NCBI RefSeq assembly: GCF_011170125.1
Contig: NZ_BLLN01000003.1
Span: 744,001-808,000, forward strand
Length of the DNA: 64,000 nucleotides
Direction of reading: 5' to 3'
Source of the DNA: Streptomyces diastaticus subsp. diastaticus
GTDB taxonomy: Bacteria; Actinomycetota; Actinomycetes; Streptomycetales; Streptomycetaceae
Positions 56,939-64,000 of this stretch are shown piece by piece; within the stretch, counting starts at the first letter, position 1, and each line of letters begins with the position of its first letter. The position numbers and the translations under genes are program-made. Below the pieces are notes generated by a model. The model was not told where the DNA came from. It ran no database searches and worked only from the letters and a program-made list of their open reading frames with translations.

Positions 56939-58801
56939 TCAGGGGCGGAACCGCAGGACCTGCGGGTCGTGGTCGCTGTTCTGGTCGGCGAACTCGGCGT
57001 TGATGTGGACGCTGTCGTAGCGGAAGTGCCTGACGGCGGGGCTGACGAGGATCTGGTCGAGGACCTGGCTGTTGCCCTGGAAGACGTACGAGTAGCGCTC
57101 GGCGCGGGGCAGGGAGAGGACGGCGGGCCTCAGGACGCCGCCGGAGCCCAGCGCCTCGGTGGTGCCGGAGAACTCGAAGTCGTTGATGTCGCCCAGCACC
57201 AGGACCTTGGCCTCGCGGTCGGCCGACAGCAGCTTCTTCACGAAGGTGTTGACCGAGGCGGCCTGAGCGTGCCGCTGGGTCTCCGAGGAGCGGGTGGGCG
57301 GCTGGTGGTGGCCGGCCAGCGGCTCGTCGCCGCCCTTGGAGGCGAAGTGGTTGGCCACCAGGAAGACGCGCTCACCGCGGAAGGTGAACTCGCCCGCCAG
57401 CGGCTTGCGGCTGTTCCGCCAGGCCGGGTCGGCCGGGTCGACGCGGCCGGGGGAGTGGGTCAGGGCCGCGCCTCCTCGCTCGCGGACCACACCGGTCGCG
57501 GTGGTGGCGTCGCCGCCGGGCCGGTCGGTGAAGGAGACGCGGCCGGGGTTGAAGAGGAACGCCTGCCGGATGTTGCCGCCGGGCTCGCCGCCGTCGGCCT
57601 TGTCCACCGGGTCGATGCTCCGCCAGTCGTAGGCCGGGCCGCCGGCCGCCCTGACGGCCTCGGTGAAGCGGCGCAGTGTCTCCTCGGCGGAGACGGTGCC
57701 GTCGTCGGTGGGGCCGTTGTCGTCCTGGATCTCCTCCAGGGCCAGCACGTCGGGTGAGGCGAGGTTGGTGACCACGGCCTTCGCCAGCGCGTCGAACTTC
57801 TCCTGCGGGTCGCCCGGGTCGAGGTTCTCCACGTTGTACGTGGCCACCGCCAGCTCGCCCTTCGCCTGCGGCCTGGTCTTCTCGCGCTCCAGGCCGCGGC
57901 TTCGGACCTCGCCCAGTTCGCGGGCGGCCAGCGTGTACCCGCCGTACTGGTTGTAGTCGAGCGGACCCTCGGTGCGGCCGGTGAGGCGGTCGCCCACATC
58001 AGCCCGGGGGAAGGGGCTGTCGGCGAGCGGGGCGAGCTGCTGCACCTGGAGCCGCCCGGTGTTCTGCGCCGCGTAGGAGCCGTAGACGGTGCCACCGCGG
58101 GGGCTCGGCCGCTCACCCGGCTTCACGGTCACCCACAGCTCGGCGTACGGGTCGGTGGCGCCGACGACGCGGGAGGTGCCGATGCGGACGTTCATGCCCT
58201 CCAGCGACTCGTAGAAGTCCAGTGCGTACGAACGTGGGCGCAGCGTGAGGGAGTTGATGGACCCCCCGGCGTCCGGGCCGCCCTCCGGGGTGTAGCGCGG
58301 CGGGACGGTCCGGGCGTCGATCACCTGGGCGGGCGGCAGCGGGTTGCCGGAGGAGACGACGGTGACCGAGGGCCGGGAGAGCTGGGTGAGCGACTGGTTC
58401 CCGCCGGCGGCGCCGCCCGGGACGTACTCGGTGACCGTGCCGGTGACCTCGACGGCGTCGCCCGCCCGCACCGTCGGGGAGCTGTTGGTGAAGACGAAGA
58501 GGCCCTCGCTGGTGGCCGGGTCGCCGTCGGGGCGGGTGTCCTGGAACCAGAAGCCGCGCGAGCCGTACGTCCGGACGCCCGTGACGACCCCGGGCACCGC
58601 CTCCACCTGCTGTCCCGCCAGCGGCGAGAGGCGGGTGGTGCCCTGGATGTCGTGGATGCGCACGGCGGCGTCGGCGGCGGCCTGCGGTGAGGCCGCCACC
58701 AGCAGACCCGCGCCGAGCGCCGCCGCGCAGAGGGCGGCGACGGCGGGGGAGCGGCGCAGCAGCGCGGCGCGGGGCACGGGGCGGGCGGGAGAACCGGCCA
58801 T
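56939..58801 (-). CDS. Secreted endonuclease/exonuclease/phosphatase-family protein
   Basis: 620 residues. Signal peptide (about residues 1-43, Arg-rich start, long hydrophobic core, ADA-type cut). Residues about 45-310 resemble an OB-like/Ig-like accessory region. The catalytic EEP domain is about 318-620, with YNVENLDP, ALEEIQDD, GDINDFEF and the C-terminal NSDHDP His-Asp motif. Members of this fold cut extracellular DNA or phosphodiesters, often for phosphate or carbon. Substrate not known. ATG 58801 with GGAGG upstream. Confidence 0.9.
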   Translation of the reverse strand: MAGSPARPVPRAALLRRSPAVAALCAAALGAGLLVAASPQAAADAAVRIHDIQGTTRLSPLAGQQVEAVPGVVTGVRTYGSRGFWFQDTRPDGDPATSEGLFVFTNSSPTVRAGDAVEVTGTVTEYVPGGAAGGNQSLTQLSRPSVTVVSSGNPLPPAQVIDARTVPPRYTPEGGPDAGGSINSLTLRPRSYALDFYESLEGMNVRIGTSRVVGATDPYAELWVTVKPGERPSPRGGTVYGSYAAQNTGRLQVQQLAPLADSPFPRADVGDRLTGRTEGPLDYNQYGGYTLAARELGEVRSRGLEREKTRPQAKGELAVATYNVENLDPGDPQEKFDALAKAVVTNLASPDVLALEEIQDDNGPTDDGTVSAEETLRRFTEAVRAAGGPAYDWRSIDPVDKADGGEPGGNIRQAFLFNPGRVSFTDRPGGDATTATGVVRERGGAALTHSPGRVDPADPAWRNSRKPLAGEFTFRGERVFLVANHFASKGGDEPLAGHHQPPTRSSETQRHAQAASVNTFVKKLLSADREAKVLVLGDINDFEFSGTTEALGSGGVLRPAVLSLPRAERYSYVFQGNSQVLDQILVSPAVRHFRYDSVHINAEFADQNSDHDPQVLRFRP

Positions 58802-59041
58802 GGAGGACTCCGAAAGTGGTGGAGAACGGGACGAGAGACAAGGCGCGGGAGCCGGTCCGCCGGGCGGGACCGGGCCCCGGACGCGGCTCTACGCGCGTCA
58901 ATCTCTTGGAGGGCGGGGGGAGTTGTCAAGGGTCGGCGGATGTACGCCGGGTGACGCGGGCCGGAACCGGTCGGCATGCCCGCAAATCCGTCTACGCTGA
59001 ACCGGCACCAGGACACGCCGCCGACCGAGGAGAACCCCCCG

Positions 59042-60502
59042 ATGCCCGCACACCCCCCGGCCCTGCCCCCGGTCAGGCTCGCCTCCGAGGCGGAACTGGC
59101 GCGCGACGCGCTCGCCACCCCCCTGCTGGGCCGCGCCGTGCGGCTCGCCCGCTGGGCCGGGCCCGCGACCCGGGTCGGCGCGGGCGGCGAACTCCTCGAC
59201 GCCCAACTGCCTGAGGCCGCCGAGGCGCTCGGTCTGCCCGCCGGGGACGAGGGCGAGGCCCAGGCGAGCGAGGCGTGGCGGGTCGCCGTGGACACCGGCC
59301 TGGTCACCGTCGAGGACCCGGTGGAGAACGAGGGGGGCGAGGAGTCCCCCGGCACCGCCGAGGCCGGGCCCGAACTGGCCCTGATCACCGGCGGCAGCCC
59401 GCAGGACGTGGTGGGCGTCTGGGAGGCGGCCCTGGAGACGGTCCTCGCCGACGCCGCCGTACCGGACCTGGAGGGACTGGCCGAAGCGTTGGAGGCGGGT
59501 GAGGAGTTCGACCTCGACACGCTCGGCTGGGACCGGGAGGGCGAGGAGGATCTGCTCGACGAGGCCCTCACCAACCTCTACATCCTGACGCTGACCGCCG
59601 GCGCCGAGGCCGGGACGCCCGTGCCGCTGCCCGCCCTCGCCGCCACCATGGTCGCCTCCGACGAGCCGGTGGGTGAACCCTCCGACGAGGTCCTGGAGTT
59701 CGTCTCCGACACCATGATGCGGCTGGACGACTACTTCCGGGCGCTGGAGCCGATCGGGCTGGTGGAGTTCTGGCCGGTCGACGAGGAGCTGATGGCCGAC
59801 GCGGAGGAGGAGCCCGGCGCACCCGGGCCGGAGGAGGACATCAGCCGCTACGGCATGGTCCGTCTCACCCCCCTCGGCCGCCACGCGCTGCGCCTGAGGC
59901 TCTCCGAGGCGGGGTACGAGACCCCGGTCGTCGGCGAGCTGGCCGGCAAGGGCGCCGACGCCCTCCTCGACGGCATCTGCGACTACCCGCCGCAGGCCGT
60001 CCGCGACGAGCTGGCCGCCTGGCTGAGCGGACGCGAGGCCGCCCCGGCCGCCCGGGACCTGCTCGCCGCGGCCCGGGGCACCGACGAGGGCGGGCCGCTG
60101 CGCCGCCTGCGCTGCCAGGAGGCGCTCTCCCTGGTCGGGCCCGAGGCCGAGGGGGCGCTGCGAGAGGTGCTCGACGACCCGGAGCTGGGCGGGCTCGCCC
60201 GGGTGTGGCTGGCGGAGCGGGGCGCCGCCGACGTGCCGCCGCCCGCGCAGGAGCTGGTCTTCTGGCTGACGGTCGACACCATCGCGGCCCAACTGGCGGC
60301 CGAGGGCAACTCCGAGGAGCTGCGCGCCCTGGTGGAGGGCCTCGCCGGGCAGCACAGCGGCTTCTTCGAGGCGGCCTGGCGGGTCGACCACCCCGCCACC
60401 GCCGACGTGCTGGAGGCGATGGGGCGGCTCCACCCGGACCGTAAGGTGGCCAAGGACGCGCGCAAGGCCGCCTTCAAGGCACGGTCCCGGCACGGGGCGT
60501 GA
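59042..60502 (+). CDS. Conserved Streptomyces protein of unknown function
   Basis: 486 residues, very acidic, without signal or membrane segment. Long helical regions with Leu/Glu/Ala repeats, resembling HEAT-like or TPR-like scaffolds in the C-terminal half (about 300-480), but the repeat unit is not clear. The start ATG 59042 has GAGGAG upstream and a TACGCT -10 at about 58992; an ATG at 58976 would place the promoter inside the gene. Function unknown. Confidence 0.72.
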   Translation: MPAHPPALPPVRLASEAELARDALATPLLGRAVRLARWAGPATRVGAGGELLDAQLPEAAEALGLPAGDEGEAQASEAWRVAVDTGLVTVEDPVENEGGEESPGTAEAGPELALITGGSPQDVVGVWEAALETVLADAAVPDLEGLAEALEAGEEFDLDTLGWDREGEEDLLDEALTNLYILTLTAGAEAGTPVPLPALAATMVASDEPVGEPSDEVLEFVSDTMMRLDDYFRALEPIGLVEFWPVDEELMADAEEEPGAPGPEEDISRYGMVRLTPLGRHALRLRLSEAGYETPVVGELAGKGADALLDGICDYPPQAVRDELAAWLSGREAAPAARDLLAAARGTDEGGPLRRLRCQEALSLVGPEAEGALREVLDDPELGGLARVWLAERGAADVPPPAQELVFWLTVDTIAAQLAAEGNSEELRALVEGLAGQHSGFFEAAWRVDHPATADVLEAMGRLHPDRKVAKDARKAAFKARSRHGA

Positions 60503-60576
60503 GCGCGCCGCCGCGGACGGGCCGCGAGGCCATGGCTTCCGTCGGGGGACACGGCATCCCGCGGTGCTCGTGACGC

Positions 60577-60616
60577 GGCGGCGGCCCGGACCATCTGCCT
60601 GGTCCGGGCCGCCGCC
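60577..60616. terminator. 17-bp bidirectional terminator
   Basis: GGCGGCGGCCCGGACCA (60577-60593) pairs perfectly with TGGTCCGGGCCGCCGCC (60600-60616), 6-nt loop, followed by GTCTTG. It separates two converging genes. Confidence 0.75.
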
Positions 60617-60682
60617 GTCTTGTGCGCCCGGGTGCGTGCGTGCTGTCCTCCGCCCGTCCCGACGGCCGGGCGGAGGGGGGCG

Positions 60683-60865
60683 TCAGGCCGCTTCGACGAT
60701 CTCGTCGCGCATGGCCGCCGCCCACTCGGTGACCAGTCGCTGGTACTCCGCGGCCTCGTCGGGAGAGAGGGAACCGCCCGCGCGCAGCCACAGGCCGCGG
60801 ATCTGCTCGTTCAGCACGGCGGCCGTACGCCGTGCGGGGCCGGAATGAGGGTGGTTCATGGACAT
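60683..60865 (-). CDS. Small conserved protein, paralogue of the one at 61137
   Basis: 60 residues. The core LNEQIRGLWLRAGGSLSPDE then YQRLVTEWAAAM is shared with the next small gene (INEQIRALMLRSAGRLTAAQ, YEALVEEWATAV). It is predicted to be a short two-helix protein. TAGGCT lies seven bases before the ATG at 60865, a leaderless promoter; ATG 60859 is an alternative. Function unknown. Confidence 0.7.
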   Translation of the reverse strand: MSMNHPHSGPARRTAAVLNEQIRGLWLRAGGSLSPDEAAEYQRLVTEWAAAMRDEIVEAA

Positions 60866-61136
60866 GTGAGCAAGCCTAGGGGAAAGAACTGACGTTCCGC
60901 CACGGAGCAGTCACTGATCGCACCGAGACACGGCTGTGACCTGGGGGTTCTTCGTGAGGATGCTGTGAGGATCACATTCGCGTACCCCGGAAGGCGGTGC
61001 GGTACCGGCTGAACCGCGTCTTTCCGGAAGCGTGTGGGGGCGCACGGGCGCACAGGGGCGCGAGGCCGGGTGAGGGGGCGGGAGTGGCCGGGGTGGCGCG
61101 TGGGCCGCCGAACGGCTGCGGCCCGGCATCCGGAGG
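60866..61136. other. 271-bp gap
   Basis: Contains the promoter of the 60-residue protein and no recognised gene. No clear terminator or repeat was seen. Confidence 0.4.
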
Positions 61137-61313
61137 TTACGCGGCCTCGGGCTCCCCGGAGCTGACGGCGGTCGCCCACTCCTCCACCAGCGCCTCGTAC
61201 TCCGCGCGCTGGGCCGCCGTGAGCCGTCCGGCAGAGCGCAGCATGAGGGCGCGGATCTGCTCGTTGATGACGGACGGGGGGCGCACGCGGGCGGTTACGG
61301 GGATGGAGGACAT
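61137..61313 (-). CDS. Small conserved protein, paralogue of the one at 60683
   Basis: 58 residues, too short for usual gene finders. Aligns with its neighbour over about 43 residues, sharing NEQIR-L-LR--G-L and Y--LV-EWA. TACTCT ends six bases before the ATG, so it too is probably leaderless. Same strand as its paralogue, about 270 bp apart. Looks like a recent gene duplication. Function unknown. Confidence 0.68.
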   Translation of the reverse strand: MSSIPVTARVRPPSVINEQIRALMLRSAGRLTAAQRAEYEALVEEWATAVSSGEPEAA

Positions 61314-61594
61314 GTGAACAGAGTAGGGGCTCTCTGTGTGCCCGCGCTGTGGATTCCCGGCCGCCGGATTGCCCCGCTCCTTCGGGAACCCGCCCTGACC
61401 TGCGCATATGAGTGAATTTCGGCCTCAGGGCGGCCGATTGTGACGTTCGACGCCTCACCGGCCCGGCGCGTTACCGCCACGCCCTGCGCCCCTTGGCGGA
61501 AAAGCGTCGGCCGGGGGCGGTCTCGGGAACGCGCGGACGGGGGCGGCACCGCCCACCGGCGGTGCCGCCCCTCCACGGGTGCCGAAGACGCGCG

Positions 61595-62794
61595 CTACAG
61601 CGCCTGCGCGCCGGGCTTCACCATGCCGCGCACCGTGCGGGACTTCACGAAGTCGCCGATGGCCGTCATCTCCCACTCGCCGGAGAACTGGCGGATCAGC
61701 TTGGCCATGAGCACCCCGGTCTGGGGCTCGGCCGAGGTGAGGTCGAAGCGGACCAGCTCCTCGTCGGTCGCCGCGTCCACCAGGCGGCAGTACGCCTTGG
61801 CGACCTCGGTGAACTTCTGGCCGGAGAAGGAGTTCACCGTGAAGACGAGGCCGCTGACGTCGGCCGGGAGGCCACCCAGGTCGACCACGATGACCTCGTC
61901 GTCGCCCCCGCCCTCGCCGGTGAGGTTGTCACCGGAGTGTTTGACGGCGCCGTTCAGGATCGACAGGCGGCCGAAGTAGCAACTGTCGAGCTGGTTGCGC
62001 TGCGGGCCGTAGGCGATGACCGAGGCGTCCAGGTCGATGTCCTTGCCGCGGAAGGCCGGCTCCCAGCCCAGGCCCATCTTGATCCGCGAGAGCAGCGGGC
62101 GGCCGGCCTTGACCAGCGAGACCGTCTGGTTCTTCTGGAGGCTGACCCGGCCCTTGTCCAGGTTGATCTTCCCGGAGCCGGGCGCCGGGGGAGCGGGGGC
62201 GGCTCGGGGCGCGGCCGGCGGCGGGGTCGCCATGGCGGCACGAGGGTCCGGAGCGGCCGGTGCGGCGGCGGGCGGCGCGGGTGCCGCGGCCGGCTCCTCC
62301 TCGACGCTCACCCCGAAGTCCGTGGCGATGCCGGCCAGTCCGTTCGCGTATCCCTGGCCGACGGCGCGGGCCTTCCACGCGCCGTTGCGGCGGTAGACCT
62401 CGACGACGACGAGGGCGGTCTCGGAACCGAGCTGCGGCGGGGTGAAGGTGGCGAGGGCCTGGCCGTCGGCACCGCGGATGGTGGCGGTGGGCTCGATGCC
62501 CTGGAAGGTCTGGCCCGCGGCGTCCGGGCTGGCCGTGACCACGATCTTCTCGATCTGGGCCGGGACCGAGGCCGTGTCGACCACGATCGCGTCGGGGACG
62601 GAGCCGCCGCCCGAGCGGTAGGTCACACCGGCGCCGGTGGGCTGGTTGTAGAAGATGAAGTCGTCGTCGGAGCGCACCTTGCCGTCGGCGGTGAGCAGCA
62701 GGCCCGAGACGTCCAGCCGCACCGGGGCGGAGACGTCCACCGTCACGCTGGTGGCGGTGAGCGGGATGTTCGAGCCGGGGGTCATAGCTGTCAT
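61595..62794 (-). CDS. Double TerD-domain protein
   Basis: 399 residues. A first TerD-like domain (about 1-155, with DDDFIFYNQP), a Pro/Ala linker (about 160-205) and a second TerD domain (about 207-399, with GGGDDEVIVVDLGGLP). TerD proteins bind calcium and are linked to tellurite, phage and stress resistance and to differentiation in Streptomyces. The first domain is more divergent. Start ATG 62794 or 62785. No other ter gene is in view. Confidence 0.88.
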   Translation of the reverse strand: MTAMTPGSNIPLTATSVTVDVSAPVRLDVSGLLLTADGKVRSDDDFIFYNQPTGAGVTYRSGGGSVPDAIVVDTASVPAQIEKIVVTASPDAAGQTFQGIEPTATIRGADGQALATFTPPQLGSETALVVVEVYRRNGAWKARAVGQGYANGLAGIATDFGVSVEEEPAAAPAPPAAAPAAPDPRAAMATPPPAAPRAAPAPPAPGSGKINLDKGRVSLQKNQTVSLVKAGRPLLSRIKMGLGWEPAFRGKDIDLDASVIAYGPQRNQLDSCYFGRLSILNGAVKHSGDNLTGEGGGDDEVIVVDLGGLPADVSGLVFTVNSFSGQKFTEVAKAYCRLVDAATDEELVRFDLTSAEPQTGVLMAKLIRQFSGEWEMTAIGDFVKSRTVRGMVKPGAQAL

Positions 62795-63157
62795 GCCTGG
62801 AGGAACGAACGACCCCGCTTTGCCGTTCCCTTACCTACGCCGGAAGTCTCCGGTTCGCCCGGACGGCGGCGCCCCGCCCCGCGCCCCGCCCCTCACCGCC
62901 GCCTCCCGGGCCCTCGCCCCCGCGTGGCCGGGTTCCGCCGCGCCGGCGGGTAGGGCGGGGTGCGGACCGGGTCACGCCGAGCCGGTCCTCGGGGGGCCGC
63001 CTGCCTACCGCCCTGAGCGCGGCGACAGCGGTACGCCAGGTGCCGCGCCGGTCAGCGGGGCTGCCGGGTGGCGGCCGGGGGTGAGGCCCGGGGCGCCCGG
63101 TCGGCGCCGTGAGGCAGCGGGGCCGGGCCGGGGCCGGCGATCCGGGCGGCCCGCCGG
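62795..63157. other. 363-bp gap without recognised features
   Basis: Very GC-rich, with frames but none carrying a domain or a plausible start. It should hold the promoter of the TerD gene on the minus strand and the terminator of the response regulator gene. I could not pick either with confidence. Confidence 0.4.
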
Positions 63158-63814
63158 TCACCGGTCGCCGGCCAGGCCGCTCTCGAAGGCGGCGATGACC
63201 GCCTGGGTGCGGTCCCGGGTGCCGGTCTTGGCGAGGACCGCCGCCACGTGCGACTTGACCGTGGCGGGACCGACCGTGAGGCGGGCGGCGATCTCCGCGT
63301 TGGTCAGGCCGGTGGCCATCAGGCGCAGCACCTCGCGTTCGCGGTCGGTGAGCCTGGTCAGCCACGGCGGCGCCGGGGACGGGCGGGGGCCGTGCGCCAG
63401 GGCCAGCGCGCGTACCGAGGCCGGGAACAGCAGGGTGTCCGAGTGGGCCACCACCCGGACCGCGTGCAGCAGGGTCTCGGCTTCGGAGCGCTTCAGCAGG
63501 AAGCCGGCGGCGCCCGCCCGCAGGGCCGCCAGGACGTGGTCGTCGTTCTCGAAGGTGGTCAGCACCAGGACGCGCGGCGCCCGTCCGGCGGTCGCCGCCG
63601 CCAGGACGCGCTCGGTCGCGCGGATGCCGTCGACCTCGGGCATCCGCACGTCCATCAGCACCACGTCGGGAGCGGTGGCCCGCACCACCGAGACGGCCTC
63701 CGCGCCGGTGGCCGCCTCACCCACCACCTCCAGGTCCGGCTCGGCACCCAGGATGGCGCGCAGCGCGGAGCGCACCATGCGCTCGTCATCGGCCAGCACC
63801 AGGCGGATCGTCAC
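63158..63814 (-). CDS. NarL/LuxR-family response regulator
   Basis: 218 residues. Receiver domain (1-120) with acidic pocket Asp9, Asp10 (LADDER), phospho-acceptor Asp55 (VLMDVRMP), Thr in VLTTFEND and Lys in LLKRS. Output domain is a LuxR-type HTH (about 150-210: LTDREREVLRLMATGLTNAE then TVKSHVAAVLAKTG). The GTG overlaps the stop of the kinase upstream, so the pair is co-translated. Target genes unknown. Confidence 0.93.
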   Translation of the reverse strand: MTIRLVLADDERMVRSALRAILGAEPDLEVVGEAATGAEAVSVVRATAPDVVLMDVRMPEVDGIRATERVLAAATAGRAPRVLVLTTFENDDHVLAALRAGAAGFLLKRSEAETLLHAVRVVAHSDTLLFPASVRALALAHGPRPSPAPPWLTRLTDREREVLRLMATGLTNAEIAARLTVGPATVKSHVAAVLAKTGTRDRTQAVIAAFESGLAGDR

Positions 63815-64000
63815 GGGGCCTCCTCTCCGGACGCGGGGCGGGGGACGGACCCAGGGTCCGGGCCGGAGCCGGTCGGCAGGGCGACGTCCAGGACCCAGTC
63901 GCCCCCGCGCGGTCGCGCCACGGCCGCCCCGCCGAGCAGCCGGGCCCGTTCGGCGATGCCCGCCAGACCCCGGCCGCCACCGGCGGGCGGACCCGGGAGG
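63811..64000 (-). CDS. Sensor histidine kinase, C-terminal part (runs off the window)
   Basis: The last 62 residues are visible. GGGRGLAGIAERARLLGG is the G2-box of the HATPase domain typical of NarL-type sensor kinases, followed by VLDVALP and a Pro/Gly-rich end. The stop (63811-63813) overlaps the response regulator GTG. The 5' part is outside the window. Confidence 0.85.
   Translation of the reverse strand, partial: LPGPPAGGGRGLAGIAERARLLGGAAVARPRGGDWVLDVALPTGSGPDPGSVPRPASGEEAP

Overview
The window is high-GC actinobacterial DNA, almost certainly from a Streptomyces. The reasons are strong G/C third-position bias, many GTG starts, a single noticed TTA (bldA-type) codon, the uvrC-rapZ-yvcK-whiA cluster including the sporulation regulator WhiA, the zwf-opcA pentose-phosphate cluster, a mycothiol-family isomerase and a SufR-led suf operon. 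The species cannot be named from the sequence.

Bases 1 to about 17,200 are an accessory block that looks like most of an integrated conjugative element (AICE) or conjugative plasmid; its left end lies outside the window. A HutC-type GntR repressor (469-1203) faces left, with a perfect operator-like palindrome in front of it. Rightward runs a transfer and spread region: small overlapping genes, a DUF2637-like membrane protein, a 717-residue Pro/Gly/Lys-rich protein, a membrane protein coupled to an FtsK/SpoIIIE/TraB-type ATPase, and a Spd-like membrane protein. Next come an excisionase-like HTH gene, a chain of seven overlapping or near-overlapping small genes (including an HExxH protein and zinc-finger-like proteins), and a Cre-like tyrosine recombinase preceded by a perfect 14-bp inverted repeat. 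Two more cargo-type genes and a terminator at 17,160-17,196 close the block. It carries much unexplained DNA structure: a nested palindrome (97-191), a tRNA-like fold (1464-1523), 21-bp-spaced CTTCGG repeats (3240-3448), an 18-bp inverted repeat (6222-6310), a 27-bp palindrome inside a gene (13048-13074) and the recombinase-linked repeat (14611-14650).

From 17,263 on the genes are chromosomal housekeeping genes. They are an MBL-fold hydrolase and a mycothiol-type isomerase (minus strand), then uvrA, a membrane alpha/beta-hydrolase, a Tat/lipo-Rieske protein, and uvrC-rapZ-yvcK-whiA with coupled starts. Glycolysis follows (gap-pgk-tpiA), then secG, an rbpA-family gene and pgi. On the opposite strand tkt-tal-zwf-opcA-pgl form a pentose-phosphate operon converging on pgi.

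The stretch 43.8-48.7 kb holds ctaB, a small conserved gene, ctaA and an ABC-2-type exporter, i.e. haem O/A synthesis for the terminal oxidase. Then comes sufR-sufB-sufD-Rieske ferredoxin-sufC-sufS-sufU-sufT-like for Fe-S cluster assembly, and dapD for lysine/DAP synthesis. The right end carries a secreted nuclease/phosphatase, a large conserved protein of unknown function, two paralogous roughly 60-residue proteins, a double TerD-domain protein and a two-component system whose kinase runs off the window.
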